DNA of 64,000 nt from contig DATATM010000037.1 in assembly GCA_036268775.1 (NCBI GenBank), forward strand, positions 1-64,000, in the 5' to 3' direction. The translations under genes and the position numbers were made by a program. Shown one piece after another: positions 34,193-43,027 of this stretch. This DNA comes from DASZIT01 sp036268775. Lineage in GTDB: Bacteria; Actinomycetota; Acidimicrobiia; Acidimicrobiales; RAAP-2. The notes beneath the pieces are model-generated. The model was given only the letters and a program-made list of their open reading frames with translations, did no database searches and was not told the origin of the DNA. Numbering within the stretch: position 1 is the stretch's first letter; the number at the start of each line of letters is the position of its first letter.

Positions 34193-35476
34193 ATGCACCC
34201 CGATGAGCTGATCATGATCAGCGTGGACGACCACGTCGTCGAGCCACCCACCCTGTTCGACGGGCGGCTACCGGCCAAATTCCAAGATCAGGCTCCCCAT
34301 GTCGAGCGGCTCTCGAACGGCAGCGACGTCTGGCTGTTCAACGGCACCAAGATTCCCAACATCGGCCTGAACGCAGTGGCCGGACGACCCAAAGAGGAAT
34401 ACGGGATCGAGCCGACGGCCTTCGACGAGATGCGTCCTGGGTGCTTTGACATCCATGAGCGGGTCAAGGACATGAATGCCGGTGGGGTGCTTGCCTCCAT
34501 GAACTTCCCCTCGTTCCCCGGGTTCAGCGCTCGGCTGTTCGCCGCCTGCGACGACAAGGAGTTGGCGCTCTCCGTCCTGCGGGCCTACAACGATTGGCAC
34601 ATCGACGAATGGTGCGGTTCGTACCCGGGCCGGTTCATCCCCATGGCCCTCCCGGTCCTGTGGGACGCCCAACTCTGCGCCGAGGAGGTGCGGCGGGTGG
34701 CGGCCAAGGGCTGCCACTCCCTGACCTTCACCGAGAACCCGGCCAAGCTCGGTTTCCCCAGTTTTCACAGTGAATCGTGGGACCCGTTGTGGAAAGCGCT
34801 GTGCGACGAGGAGGTGGTGTTGTCGATCCATCTGGGTTCCTCGGGAGAGCTGGCCTTCACCGCCCCCGACGCTCCGATCGACGTGATGATCACCCTGCAG
34901 CCGATGAATATCTGTAGTGCCGCCTCGGATCTGCTGTGGTCACGAGTCCTCAAGTCGTTCCCGGACATCCGCATCGCGCTGTCCGAAGGCGGGACCGGCT
35001 GGATCCCCTACTTCCTCGATCGCATCGACCGCACCTACGACATGCACCGGGGATGGACCGGACAGGATTTCGGCGACAAGTTGCCGAGCGAGGTATTTCG
35101 CCAGCACTTCCTGACCTGCTTCATCTCGGATCCGATCGGGCTGCAACTCCGCCACCAGATCGGGATGGACAACATCGCCTGGGAGTCTGATTACCCCCAC
35201 TCCGACTCGTCATGGCCCAACGCCCCCGAAGAGCTCGCCGAGGTGGCGGCCGACATTCCCGACGACGAGCTCGAGAAGATCACCTGGAAGAATGCCAGCC
35301 GTTGGTTCTCCTTCGACCCCTTCGTGCACCGCTCCCGAGAGGCGAGCACAGTGGCTTCGTTGCGGGCGGAGTCCGAAGGGCACGACGTCTCCATCCAATC
35401 CTTCGACACCGGTCGCGTCGTCCGGGGGGGCAAGGGCGTCGATCTCGCCACCATCGCCGCCCAGGCGACGGCCTAG
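34193..35476 (+). CDS. Amidohydrolase-2 family metal-dependent hydrolase (fourth copy)
   Basis: A 427-residue amidohydrolase, GGAAGGAG before ATG 34193. It begins with ISVDDHVVEPPTLFDGRLP, the same DDHVVEP motif as the 6475 protein, and has LSIHLGSSGE and WESDYPHSDSSWP for the later ligands. It carries about 30 extra residues at the C-terminus. It is clearly homologous to the 6475 and 15257 proteins but more distant. The convergent P450 follows after 423 bases. Confidence 0.85.
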   Translation: MHPDELIMISVDDHVVEPPTLFDGRLPAKFQDQAPHVERLSNGSDVWLFNGTKIPNIGLNAVAGRPKEEYGIEPTAFDEMRPGCFDIHERVKDMNAGGVLASMNFPSFPGFSARLFAACDDKELALSVLRAYNDWHIDEWCGSYPGRFIPMALPVLWDAQLCAEEVRRVAAKGCHSLTFTENPAKLGFPSFHSESWDPLWKALCDEEVVLSIHLGSSGELAFTAPDAPIDVMITLQPMNICSAASDLLWSRVLKSFPDIRIALSEGGTGWIPYFLDRIDRTYDMHRGWTGQDFGDKLPSEVFRQHFLTCFISDPIGLQLRHQIGMDNIAWESDYPHSDSSWPNAPEELAEVAADIPDDELEKITWKNASRWFSFDPFVHRSREASTVASLRAESEGHDVSIQSFDTGRVVRGGKGVDLATIAAQATA

Positions 35477-35899
35477 AGGCCGGTCCCCGGACCGGACCGG
35501 GGACGCGATACGGCCCCCCGAATGGGGGATCGGAGGGCCATATCTCGTGTCGGAACCTTGTCCGTCACGGTCACCGCGGCGGAAAAGCGAACCCGCCACG
35601 GTTCCAGAGGATCGTCGTGACCTCCGGACGGGGGATGTCCAGGGTTGACGGTACGACCCTCCAGATCTGCACTCGAACCGCACCACCGCCGCGCCCCGAG
35701 GCCTGGAACTGTTTCAAGTCCGGAAGCTGCCCCCCTGTTGGAATCACTCGAGTCGGGAAAGAATTGGCACGTCTATATACAATATAAAGTCCAGAGTGAT
35801 TGTACCCAGGGTCGGATTAGCCCGCAATTGGGGAGGCCCCGGTTCGGGTGGGCCGGCGACGGCCCGGGTCCGGGTGGCCGAAGGAAACCCGGTCAGGTA
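35477..35899. other. Long intergenic region between convergent genes, with hairpins and an orphan family-B site
   Basis: No credible gene is seen here. A perfect 8-base stem, GTCCCCGG (35483-35490) with CCGGGGAC (35497-35504) and a 6-base loop, lies 7 bases after the amidohydrolase stop and may terminate it. A second hairpin with CCCCC/GGGGG arms lies at about 35514-35528. Bases 35776-35786 are TATACAATATA, the reverse complement of TATA-TTG-TATA, a family-B palindrome, yet both neighbouring genes point toward it. It may drive a small RNA, serve a lost gene, or be a decoy site. Confidence 0.5.
35483..35504 (+). terminator. Hairpin terminator candidate after amidohydrolase
   Basis: Perfect 8-base GC-rich stem with a 6-base loop directly after the amidohydrolase stop. 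There is no T-run, so it is a T-less terminator candidate of the kind frequent in actinobacteria. Confidence 0.5.
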
Positions 35900-37138
35900 T
35901 CAGACGTTGATGGGGAGCTGCTTGTAGCCGCGGACCGTGCTGGTGTGGAGGGGCACCGCCCGTTCCTTGTCGACGGTCCACGTCTTGTAGCGCTTGAGGG
36001 TCTCCTCCAACGCCACCTTGCCCTCCATCCGCGCCAAGGCGGCACCCAGGCAGAAATGGATGCCGTAGCCGAAGGCGACATGCAATTTGAAGGTGCGCCG
36101 AATGTCGAAACGGTCCCCGTCCGGGTACGCCCGGTCATCCCGGCCGGCCGACCCGGTGAGCAGCAACACCTTCGAGTCGACTGGGATCACCTGCCCATGG
36201 AGCTGCACTTCCTCGGTCAACCATCGGCCTTGCACCGGCGACGGCGACTCGTAGCGGAGCAGTTCCTCGACGGCATTGGGGATCAGGGAGGGTTCGCCGG
36301 CCAGGTCGGCTAGCTGATCGGGATGGTCGGCCAGCAGCAGCCCCGCCCAGCCCAGCAATCGGGCGACGGTCTCGGTTCCGGCCCCGATGATCAAGAGGGC
36401 GAATTCCGTGCTCTCCTCGGGGGTGAGGCGCCGGGTGGTGCCCGCTGGGTCGGTGATTTCCGCCTGCACCAGATCAGAAAACATGTCGTCACGCGGACGG
36501 GTTCGGCGCTCGTTGAGTTGGCTGTCCATGTACTCGGCCAGCCAAATGCCCGCCCCCATGGAGATGTCATTGGCCATTCCGACCCCGGGCTCGATGTGGA
36601 ACATCTCGTCGATGTGGTGACGGACCGGGTCTCGGTCGGACGGTGGCACCCCGAGGAGAGCGGCAATCACGTAAGCCGGCAGCTGGGCCCCGAAGTCCTG
36701 CACATAGTCGAAGCTGGCCTGTCCGCGCTGGGCGTCGAGGAGACGAACACACAGCGTGCGGATCTCCTCTTCGAGCTCGGCCACCCGTCGAGGCGTGAAT
36801 GCCTTCGACACCAACCTCCGGAGGACGGTGTGTTCCGGCGGATCAAGGAAGATCATCATTCCCTGGTGCTGAGCCTCTTCCGTCATCATCTCCAGGACGG
36901 TTCCGTGGGCGGAGCTGTAGACCTTGGGATCCCGGTGGGCCCGCTCCACATCCTCGAACTGGCTGAGGGCCCAGAAGTCGTACGTCTCGTTGTAGTAGAC
37001 GGGGGCCTCGTCACGCAGACGTCGCCACCGGGGATGGGGGTCCGCCTTCAGCGATTCGTCGAACGGATCCCAGTACACCCCGTCGGGCGGGACGGGCGTA
37101 CCGCTGGGCGCGGCCTCCGACCCGATCTCGGCCGTCAC
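35900..37138 (-). CDS. Cytochrome P450 (second)
   Basis: A 412-residue P450 from GTG 37138, which overlaps the Rieske stop (GTGA, 37135-37138); the frame extends upstream but inside the Rieske gene. The heme loop is FGYGIHFCLGAALAR with Cys363, the I-helix motif IGAGTETVAR and the K-helix EELLR. Coupling to a Rieske oxygenase gene implies two successive or alternative oxygenations of one hydrophobic substrate. No ferredoxin or reductase gene is adjacent. Confidence 0.9.
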   Translation of the reverse strand: MTAEIGSEAAPSGTPVPPDGVYWDPFDESLKADPHPRWRRLRDEAPVYYNETYDFWALSQFEDVERAHRDPKVYSSAHGTVLEMMTEEAQHQGMMIFLDPPEHTVLRRLVSKAFTPRRVAELEEEIRTLCVRLLDAQRGQASFDYVQDFGAQLPAYVIAALLGVPPSDRDPVRHHIDEMFHIEPGVGMANDISMGAGIWLAEYMDSQLNERRTRPRDDMFSDLVQAEITDPAGTTRRLTPEESTEFALLIIGAGTETVARLLGWAGLLLADHPDQLADLAGEPSLIPNAVEELLRYESPSPVQGRWLTEEVQLHGQVIPVDSKVLLLTGSAGRDDRAYPDGDRFDIRRTFKLHVAFGYGIHFCLGAALARMEGKVALEETLKRYKTWTVDKERAVPLHTSTVRGYKQLPINV

Positions 37139-38088
37139 GCCGGCCGGCTCGCTTCCTCGACGTAGAACTGTTTGAACCATTGGCGGAACTGCATGATCGG
37201 CTTCTCGCTGGAAGCCAGGGCGGGGACCGGCTGGTAACGCTTGTGCTCCCAAATCGGGATGTCCTGGCCGACTTCGGAGGTCACCGAAGCGACGAAGGCC
37301 TTGGCGATATTGGCCACGTGCTGATCCTGGTCGGGGTTCTTCAATGAGAAGAGGAAGGTGAGATGGGTCGTTTCGTCGTCGATGGGGGTGCTGCATCCGA
37401 TCAGTGACGCATCGATGAGGCCGTGGTAGCGGGTCACCGCCATGCCCGGCCCGCGCCCGAAGATGTCGATCCGGGCATCCACCGGGCCCCTCGACGACGG
37501 GAACTTCTGGGAAGTGAGCACAGTCCGATCAAACCCCTTGAAATCGATTTTCTCGACGGTACCAACCTTGGGATGGCTGTGCACGAACTGGAAGTGGGCG
37601 TGGTCGAAGCCGTTCTCTCCCATCTCTTGGAGACAGGTGCCGATGGTGAAGTCGAATACCTGGTACTCCCCGTATTCAGGGTCCTCGTACTCGGGGATGC
37701 TCATCAGCTCCCAGAGCGGGGCGGCTTCCAAAGGGTGGTACCAGGCGAAAATGATGCCGACGTGTTGGCGGGTGGGATACGTCCTCAGCTTGGCCTTCCG
37801 GTTGGGTCGGTCGGCGTAGGGGATATCCACGTTGTCCCCCTCCGGACCCCAGGCCCATCCGTGGAACGGGCACCGGATGCACGACGACTCCACCGTCCCG
37901 CCGACGCCGAGGTGGGCACCGAGGTGGGCACAGTACGCCTCCTGACAAACGACCTCGCCGTCGGCATTCCGCCACAGCACCACATCGGTCCCGAACAGCC
38001 GCCGGGTGACCACGGCGCCCTCGGGGATGTCGTCGGGCATCGCCACCTTGAACCACCCGAATGGCATCGGAAACGGGAACCGGCTCAC
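37135..38088 (-). CDS. Rieske non-heme iron oxygenase, KshA-like
   Basis: A terminal oxygenase of about 317 residues. The Rieske [2Fe-2S] ligands are Cys53 and His55 (CAHLGAHLG) and Cys73 and His76 (CPFHGWAWG). The mononuclear iron site is in ENGFDHAHFQFVH near residue 160. GTG 38088, with GGAGGG upstream, starts at MSRFPFPMPFGWFKVA, the usual N-terminus of the 3-ketosteroid 9-alpha-hydroxylase/KshA-type group; the frame is open to 38412 but that part overlaps the divergent TetR gene. Neighbouring a KstR-like regulator and a P450, it may act on a steroid or terpenoid ring. Confidence 0.85.
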   Translation of the reverse strand: MSRFPFPMPFGWFKVAMPDDIPEGAVVTRRLFGTDVVLWRNADGEVVCQEAYCAHLGAHLGVGGTVESSCIRCPFHGWAWGPEGDNVDIPYADRPNRKAKLRTYPTRQHVGIIFAWYHPLEAAPLWELMSIPEYEDPEYGEYQVFDFTIGTCLQEMGENGFDHAHFQFVHSHPKVGTVEKIDFKGFDRTVLTSQKFPSSRGPVDARIDIFGRGPGMAVTRYHGLIDASLIGCSTPIDDETTHLTFLFSLKNPDQDQHVANIAKAFVASVTSEVGQDIPIWEHKRYQPVPALASSEKPIMQFRQWFKQFYVEEASRPA

Positions 38089-38233
38089 CCAACCCTCCGG
38101 TGGCGAACCACGATCTCGATCGCCTCCGGCCGGGTCCGATTCCGGGCGGCGCCGATCCTCGGTGAGGGGGCCGCGGGGATCGCCGAAGCGGTCGGGATCC
38201 GGGCAGGCGGGGCAGGGGCACTCACCCCTCCAT

Positions 38234-38304
38234 ACTAGAACGCCATTTCGATCTGTGCTGGCCCGGTGGCGGCGGCGGACCGGTGAGCTAGAATCAGCTT
38301 CTAG
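38234..38304. promoter_or_regulatory. Divergent control region with KstR-like inverted repeat
   Basis: CTAGAA (38288-38293), five bases, then TTCTAG (38299-38304) form a perfect inverted repeat, extendable to GCTAGAA/TTCTAGT with one mismatch. A lone half-site ACTAGAAC begins at 38234. Mycobacterial KstR sites contain TAGAAC half-sites facing GTTCTA two bases apart; the spacing here is longer, so it is similar, not identical. The sites lie between the Rieske/P450 operon and the TetR gene. Confidence 0.5.
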
Positions 38305-38374
38305 TGCGCGAGGGCCAGGGCTGGATCGGATGGGGAAGGCGGGGACCGGGGGCCGTACGGCCTTCGGGGCGGTG

Positions 38375-38992
38375 ATGGCCAAGCCCGTCTCGCCGAGTGT
38401 GCTGACCGACAACCAACGGGCCCGCCGTCAGCGGGTGATCGACGCCGGGCTCACCCTCCTGAAGCGGCGCGATTACGAATCGATCCAGGTCAAAGACGTT
38501 GCCGAGGAGGCGGGGGTGGCCCTCGGCACGGTGTATCACTACTTCTCCTCCAAGGAGCACATTTTTGCCGAGGTGCTGGTCAAATGGGCGGCCACCCTCC
38601 GGACCAGCATCACCCGGCGTCCCCTCGCCGGCGACTCACCGGAAGGGAAGCTCACCGAGGCGCTGCACCGTTCGGTTCGAGCCTTTCAGCGCCAACCTCA
38701 ACTGGCTCGCCTGGTCGCCTCGCTCCAGTTGTCCGCGGACCCCTTTGCCGCCGAAATCCTCGGGCGGATGGATACCGAGACCACCGGCATCTATCTCGAG
38801 TTGCTCGACGGCGTCGACCCGGAGGTGGCCTCCACCATCGTCCGCACCGCCGAATCGGTGTTGGACAGCTCGCTCCGGGCGTGGTCGGCCGGGCGGTTGC
38901 CGATCAACGAGCTCTACGACCACCTCACCGAGGCAGTGGCCCTGCTGTTTGCACACGAGCCGGCCGGAGACGCCCGCGGCGTGACCGCCTGA
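38375..38992 (+). CDS. TetR-family regulator, KstR-like
   Basis: A repressor of about 205 residues from ATG 38375; ATG 38330 is an alternative and neither has a strong ribosome-binding site. The helix-turn-helix reads RQRVIDAGLTLLKRRDYESIQVKDVAEEAGVALGTVYHYFSSKEH in order, with the KstR-like VALGTVYHYF core; the C-terminal domain has KstR-like acyl-CoA-sensor character by resemblance only. It is divergent from the Rieske/P450 operon with TAGAA-type sites between, so autoregulation and control of that operon are likely. Confidence 0.82.
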   Translation: MAKPVSPSVLTDNQRARRQRVIDAGLTLLKRRDYESIQVKDVAEEAGVALGTVYHYFSSKEHIFAEVLVKWAATLRTSITRRPLAGDSPEGKLTEALHRSVRAFQRQPQLARLVASLQLSADPFAAEILGRMDTETTGIYLELLDGVDPEVASTIVRTAESVLDSSLRAWSAGRLPINELYDHLTEAVALLFAHEPAGDARGVTA

Positions 38993-39003
38993 GAGGTCCG
39001 AGC

Positions 39004-39729
39004 TCAGCCCGGGGCGCAGGAGTCGAGCAGGGCAGCCAGCTCGGTGGGGGATCCGGTAGCCACATTGTGGCCGGCATCGATGTCGACCAGGTCGGCGCCG
39101 CCCAGGTTGGCGATCATGACGTCGACCAGGTCCGGAGCAATGACAGCGTCGCGAAGGCAGCGGATATAGGTCCGGGGCAATTGACGGGGGAAGCCGTCCC
39201 AGCTGAACGGTTCGAACAGCGGGCCGGGTGCCTCGAGCCCGAGCCTCGGGCCGCTGTCGACCAATTCGAGATCGGTGACGATGGGCGGTTCTCCCGGGCG
39301 CAGCCCGCCGAGGGTGCGGCCGGAGGTCCGTGCCACGATGGCGTCCCGGTGTTCGATCGTCCGTGACCGCAAGTCGGCCCGCATGAACTCCACCGGCGGT
39401 CGACCCTCCGCCGGGAGGTTGGCGGCGACAAAGATCAGGCCCCGGGTCCTCTCGCTGAGCAGGGCGGCCACGCCGGGGATCACGAACCCCCCTGACGAGT
39501 GACCGACCAGGACGATGTCCTCCAGGCCCGCCGCCTCGATGTCCTCGCACACCGAGCCGACCCAGTCGGCGCGGGTCACCGAGCCGAGATCGGCGGGCTT
39601 GTACCGACGCCCGGGGAGGTCGACCGCCAGAGCCTTGTGATCGAGGTGCTCCAGGACGCCGTCCCACATCACCGAGGTGGACATGGCCCCGTGGACCAGT
39701 ACCAGCGTCGGCTGGCCGGCGAGTGTCAC
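39004..39729 (-). CDS. Alpha/beta-fold hydrolase
   Basis: A 241-residue hydrolase related to the salicylate-esterase/pyrethroid-hydrolase group: LVLVHGAMSTSVMW (oxyanion HG), GHSSGGF with nucleophile Ser78, and the C-terminal histidine in DAGHNVA. GTG 39729 is the start. It lies four bases after the acyl-CoA synthetase stop in the same direction, so it is the second gene of that operon. It faces the TetR gene tail to tail with 11 bases between. Confidence 0.82.
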   Translation of the reverse strand: MTLAGQPTLVLVHGAMSTSVMWDGVLEHLDHKALAVDLPGRRYKPADLGSVTRADWVGSVCEDIEAAGLEDIVLVGHSSGGFVIPGVAALLSERTRGLIFVAANLPAEGRPPVEFMRADLRSRTIEHRDAIVARTSGRTLGGLRPGEPPIVTDLELVDSGPRLGLEAPGPLFEPFSWDGFPRQLPRTYIRCLRDAVIAPDLVDVMIANLGGADLVDIDAGHNVATGSPTELAALLDSCAPG

Positions 39730-39733
39730 CCGG

Positions 39734-41383
39734 CTACCGCTTTTCGTAGGTCACGCCGGCCGCCTCGGCATCCCAGGTGGCCGGAGTCACGCCCTCGTCT
39801 CGCAGTTCCCGCTTGAGGACCCGCCCGACCGGGCTCCGGGGCAGCTCCAGCCGGAACTCCACATAGCGGGGCAGAACGAAGTAGGGAAGTCGGTCGACGC
39901 ACCAGTCGAAGAGTTCTTCGGGCCGGAGCTCGGCGCCTTCCTTGAGGGTAGCCGTCACCTTCAGGTCATCCTCGGTGAGCTGGCTGAGCACCGCGTGGAC
40001 GGCGACGTCGGCCAGGGCCCCGTGGCTCATCAACACGCTCTCCACCTCGAAGCTCGAGATGTTCTCCCCTCTCCGCCGCAGGTAGTCGGCCTTGCGGTCC
40101 ACGAAGAAGAGATAGCCGTCCTCGTCGATCCGGCCGATGTCGCCGGTGTGGTACCACCAGTTCCGGCTGGTCTCCACCGTGACCTCCGGGCGACCCCAGT
40201 ACCCCTCGAACATCACGTGGGGGCGTTTGGGCCGCACCACCACCTCGCCGTCGACTCCGCTCGGCACCTCGGCGTCGTCATCGTCGAAGATGCGCACATC
40301 GAAGTACTCGTCGTTGATCTGGCCGGCGGCGTTGGGTTTGTTGGACACCCCGGGAGGCTGCCACGACACCAGGCTGGCCTCGGTAACCCCGTAGGCACCG
40401 CTGAAAGTCTTGACGCCGAACCGACTTTTGATGACGTCGTCGACCTCCACCGGCATGGGCGCTGCCCCGATCAGGCGAAGAGTGGTGTTCGCCTCGGGTC
40501 GGCCCGAGCGCGGCATCTCCGGCCGATCGGCATCATGGGCCAGGAGGTAGGCCATCGTCCCCAAGGTAGAAGTGACGGTCGCCCCCACCCGGTTCATCTC
40601 CGACCAGAAGTTGGACACCGAGAATTTCCGGTAGATGGCGCCGCGGCCCCCATAGAGCAGGGTGCCCACCACCACCGTGGTGAGCGCGTTGAAGTGATAG
40701 AGGGGGAGCGGCGTCCACACCACATCTTCGGCGGTGCGTTGCCAGCAGATCCCAATTTGGCGGGCCAGCGCTTCGTGATAGTTGTGGGTGAGCATGCAGC
40801 CCTTCGAGGGGCCGGTGGTCCCCCCGGTATAGATGAAAGTGGCGAGGTCCGATGGCCGGATGGTGACCTTCGGCTGGCGGCCTTCGACCCCCTCCAGATC
40901 CGTCCATCGGTGGACCGATACGCGTCCGAGGTCCGGAAGTCCTGTGCCCTCACCGGCTTCGTCGTCGAGTACGAAGACGTGATCGAGTTCGGGAAGATCA
41001 GCCACCACCCCGGCCAGGCGAGGGACCAGGCTGTTGGCCACCACCACCGCCTTGGCCCCGCAGTCGGCCAACTGATGGAGGAGATAGGAGCCCTTGTAGG
41101 CGGTATTCACCGGTACCGCGATCCGCCCGCCGAGGACGATGCCAGCCCAGGACTCCACCGCCTCGGGGGAATTCTCCAATAGGGTGGCGATGCGGTCGTG
41201 CTGTACCGAACCGAGCTCGTTCAATGCCGTAGCCAGGCGCCAGCCCCTCGTCACCACCTGCGAAGCGGTGAGCTTGGTCCCGCAGACGTCCAGGTACTCC
41301 CCGTCGGGGTCTTCGGCGAGCCGGCTCTCGAACAGCGACGGGACGGTGGACTGCGCCCCGCCTTTCCAGACCTGGTCAGTCAC
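39734..41383 (-). CDS. Acyl-CoA synthetase (AMP-forming), crotonobetaine/carnitine-CoA ligase-like
   Basis: A 549-residue adenylate-forming ligase from GTG 41383 with AAGGGA upstream. The P-loop is YTGGTTGPSKGCMLTHNY near residue 183; GAYGVTEASLVSW is the acyl-binding motif; YHTGDIG and the C-terminal SPVGRVLKREL carry the hinge aspartate and the catalytic lysine. The overall pattern is closest to CaiC-like ligases. It is divergent from a second, different acyl-CoA synthetase, with a weak family-B site between them, and is followed by a hydrolase gene. Confidence 0.86.
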   Translation of the reverse strand: MTDQVWKGGAQSTVPSLFESRLAEDPDGEYLDVCGTKLTASQVVTRGWRLATALNELGSVQHDRIATLLENSPEAVESWAGIVLGGRIAVPVNTAYKGSYLLHQLADCGAKAVVVANSLVPRLAGVVADLPELDHVFVLDDEAGEGTGLPDLGRVSVHRWTDLEGVEGRQPKVTIRPSDLATFIYTGGTTGPSKGCMLTHNYHEALARQIGICWQRTAEDVVWTPLPLYHFNALTTVVVGTLLYGGRGAIYRKFSVSNFWSEMNRVGATVTSTLGTMAYLLAHDADRPEMPRSGRPEANTTLRLIGAAPMPVEVDDVIKSRFGVKTFSGAYGVTEASLVSWQPPGVSNKPNAAGQINDEYFDVRIFDDDDAEVPSGVDGEVVVRPKRPHVMFEGYWGRPEVTVETSRNWWYHTGDIGRIDEDGYLFFVDRKADYLRRRGENISSFEVESVLMSHGALADVAVHAVLSQLTEDDLKVTATLKEGAELRPEELFDWCVDRLPYFVLPRYVEFRLELPRSPVGRVLKRELRDEGVTPATWDAEAAGVTYEKR

Positions 41384-41444
41384 TCTGGTTTGATCCCTTC
41401 TGCCGGTCTGCCAATGGACGGCCATCGAGGGTCGGCCGGAGTCG

Positions 41445-41455
41445 AATATAATGTA
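41445..41455. promoter_or_regulatory. AT-rich element between divergent ligase genes, weak family-B match
   Basis: AATA-TAA-TGTA is a poor match to the family-B pattern and its symmetry is incomplete. It includes TATAAT (41447-41452), a perfect -10 hexamer on the plus strand, but no good -35 lies 16-18 bases upstream. It lies 61 bases before one start and 78 before the other. Confidence 0.3.
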
Positions 41456-41533
41456 CAGTCGCCGCTCGCCGGGTGAGACGAGACGATGGAGTCAGAGAGG
41501 ATGTTAGGTGTCCGATTCGTCCGAAGAGGGAGG

Positions 41534-43027
41534 ATGTCGGACCGCCCGGCAGTCGGACCCGGGATGCCGATGAGCACCGAATCGGCTCCGATCGGGGATG
41601 TCGTGACCCCGAACCCGGGGGAGTTGGCCGGCCTGTTGGCCGATCATCCGTTTCCCGACCCCGACCCTCTGATCAGCACCGCGCACCGCACCGTGACCGC
41701 CGGGGGGGCGAGAGACGCCGCCGTCAGTGTCGCCCGACAACTGCGAACCAGGGGCCTCGAGCCGGGTCAGGCCGTGGTCATCCAGCTTCCCAATGGCCCG
41801 GAGTTCGTCACCACCATGTTCGGCGTCTGGATGGCCGGAGGGGTGTTCGTCCCGGCCAACCCCCGGCAACCCAGTGCCGAACTCCAACAGGTGATCGAAG
41901 CGACGGCTCCCGCCCTGGTCATCGACGGGACCGGGATGCGGGACTCGGGACAGGCTCCGCAGCGTTATCAACCCGATGTGGCTTTCGTCACCTGGACGTC
42001 GGGCACCACCGGCCGGCCGAGGCCCATTCTGCAGACCCATTCGGGGTACATCGAACTCCTGGACAGGGTGCTCGGGCCACTACGGGGGCGAGCGGCAGAT
42101 CCCCTTCGACCCCCGTCGCCCAACCTGGTGCCGGTCTCCTTGGCGCTCAACGCCGGGATCTACAACGCCTTGTTCGGACTACGGGCCGGCGCCCAGCTGG
42201 TGATCATGGACCGTTTCTCGACTACCGAATTCGCCATGCTGGTGGACCGGTTCTCCATCCGCTCCACCGTGTTGCCGCCGGCGGCGATGGTGATGCTGGC
42301 CGACGATGACGGTGTGACCGATCTGGCTCCTCTGCGCTACGTCCGCAGTATTACTGCCGCGTTGTCGCCGCTGTCGGCCCGCCGTTTCTCCGAGAAGTTC
42401 GGCGTCAGCGTGCTCAACGGCTACGGACAGGCGGAAATCGGGGAAGTCATCGGGTGGACCGCCGCCGATGCCCGCGAACATCCGGAAAAAGTCGGTGCCG
42501 TCGGCCGCCCCCATCCGGGGGTGGCGATCAAAGTGGTGGACGGGGACGGCGCGGCGGTCGTTGACGGCGGGGTGGGTGAGCTGCTGGTGAAGCCCCCCAG
42601 CATGGCTTCGGGTTATGCCGACGGGGGAGGCCTCGATGATCGGATCGACGAGGGCGGTTACCTCCGCACCGGGGACTACGCCCGGGTCGACGATGGCGGA
42701 TTCGTGTGGATTGAGGGCCGGGTCAGCGATCTCATCAACCGGGGCGGCAACAAGGTGTTCCCCGGGCAGGTGGAAGAAGTGCTGTGCCTGTCGCCAGCGG
42801 TGAGGGAGGCGGCGGTGGTCGGTATGCCCGACGAACGGCTGGGAGAGGTGCCAGTGGCTTTCATCGTCGGTTCCGCCCCCGATGACGAGCTCGAACGGCT
42901 GTGCCGGGAGCACCTGGTGGCCTACAAGATCCCGGTTTCCTTCCGGCGGATCGACGCGTTACCCCGGAGCGAGGTTGGAAAGGTCCTGCGCCGGGAATTG
43001 ATCGACCAGGTGGGGGAGGACCTCTAG
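41534..43027 (+). CDS. Acyl-CoA synthetase family protein with altered P-loop
   Basis: An adenylate-forming enzyme of about 497 residues; several starts are possible (ATG 41486, 41501, 41534) and 41534 follows GAGGGAGG. The P-loop near residue 154 reads TSGTTGRPRPILQTH, where the normally conserved lysine is arginine and the next glycine is proline. NGYGQAEIGEVIGW, YLRTGDYARVDDGG and the C-terminal lysine in SEVGKVLRREL are retained, so it is probably active. Shorter N-terminus than the ligase on the other strand. Its stop overlaps that of the convergent GntR gene. Confidence 0.82.
   Translation: MSDRPAVGPGMPMSTESAPIGDVVTPNPGELAGLLADHPFPDPDPLISTAHRTVTAGGARDAAVSVARQLRTRGLEPGQAVVIQLPNGPEFVTTMFGVWMAGGVFVPANPRQPSAELQQVIEATAPALVIDGTGMRDSGQAPQRYQPDVAFVTWTSGTTGRPRPILQTHSGYIELLDRVLGPLRGRAADPLRPPSPNLVPVSLALNAGIYNALFGLRAGAQLVIMDRFSTTEFAMLVDRFSIRSTVLPPAAMVMLADDDGVTDLAPLRYVRSITAALSPLSARRFSEKFGVSVLNGYGQAEIGEVIGWTAADAREHPEKVGAVGRPHPGVAIKVVDGDGAAVVDGGVGELLVKPPSMASGYADGGGLDDRIDEGGYLRTGDYARVDDGGFVWIEGRVSDLINRGGNKVFPGQVEEVLCLSPAVREAAVVGMPDERLGEVPVAFIVGSAPDDELERLCREHLVAYKIPVSFRRIDALPRSEVGKVLRRELIDQVGEDL

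Noticed and set aside
41445..41455. AT-rich site as a full member of palindrome family B
   Set aside because: The right arm is TGTA, not TATR, and symmetry fails. It may be a -10 element; listed only as a weak match.
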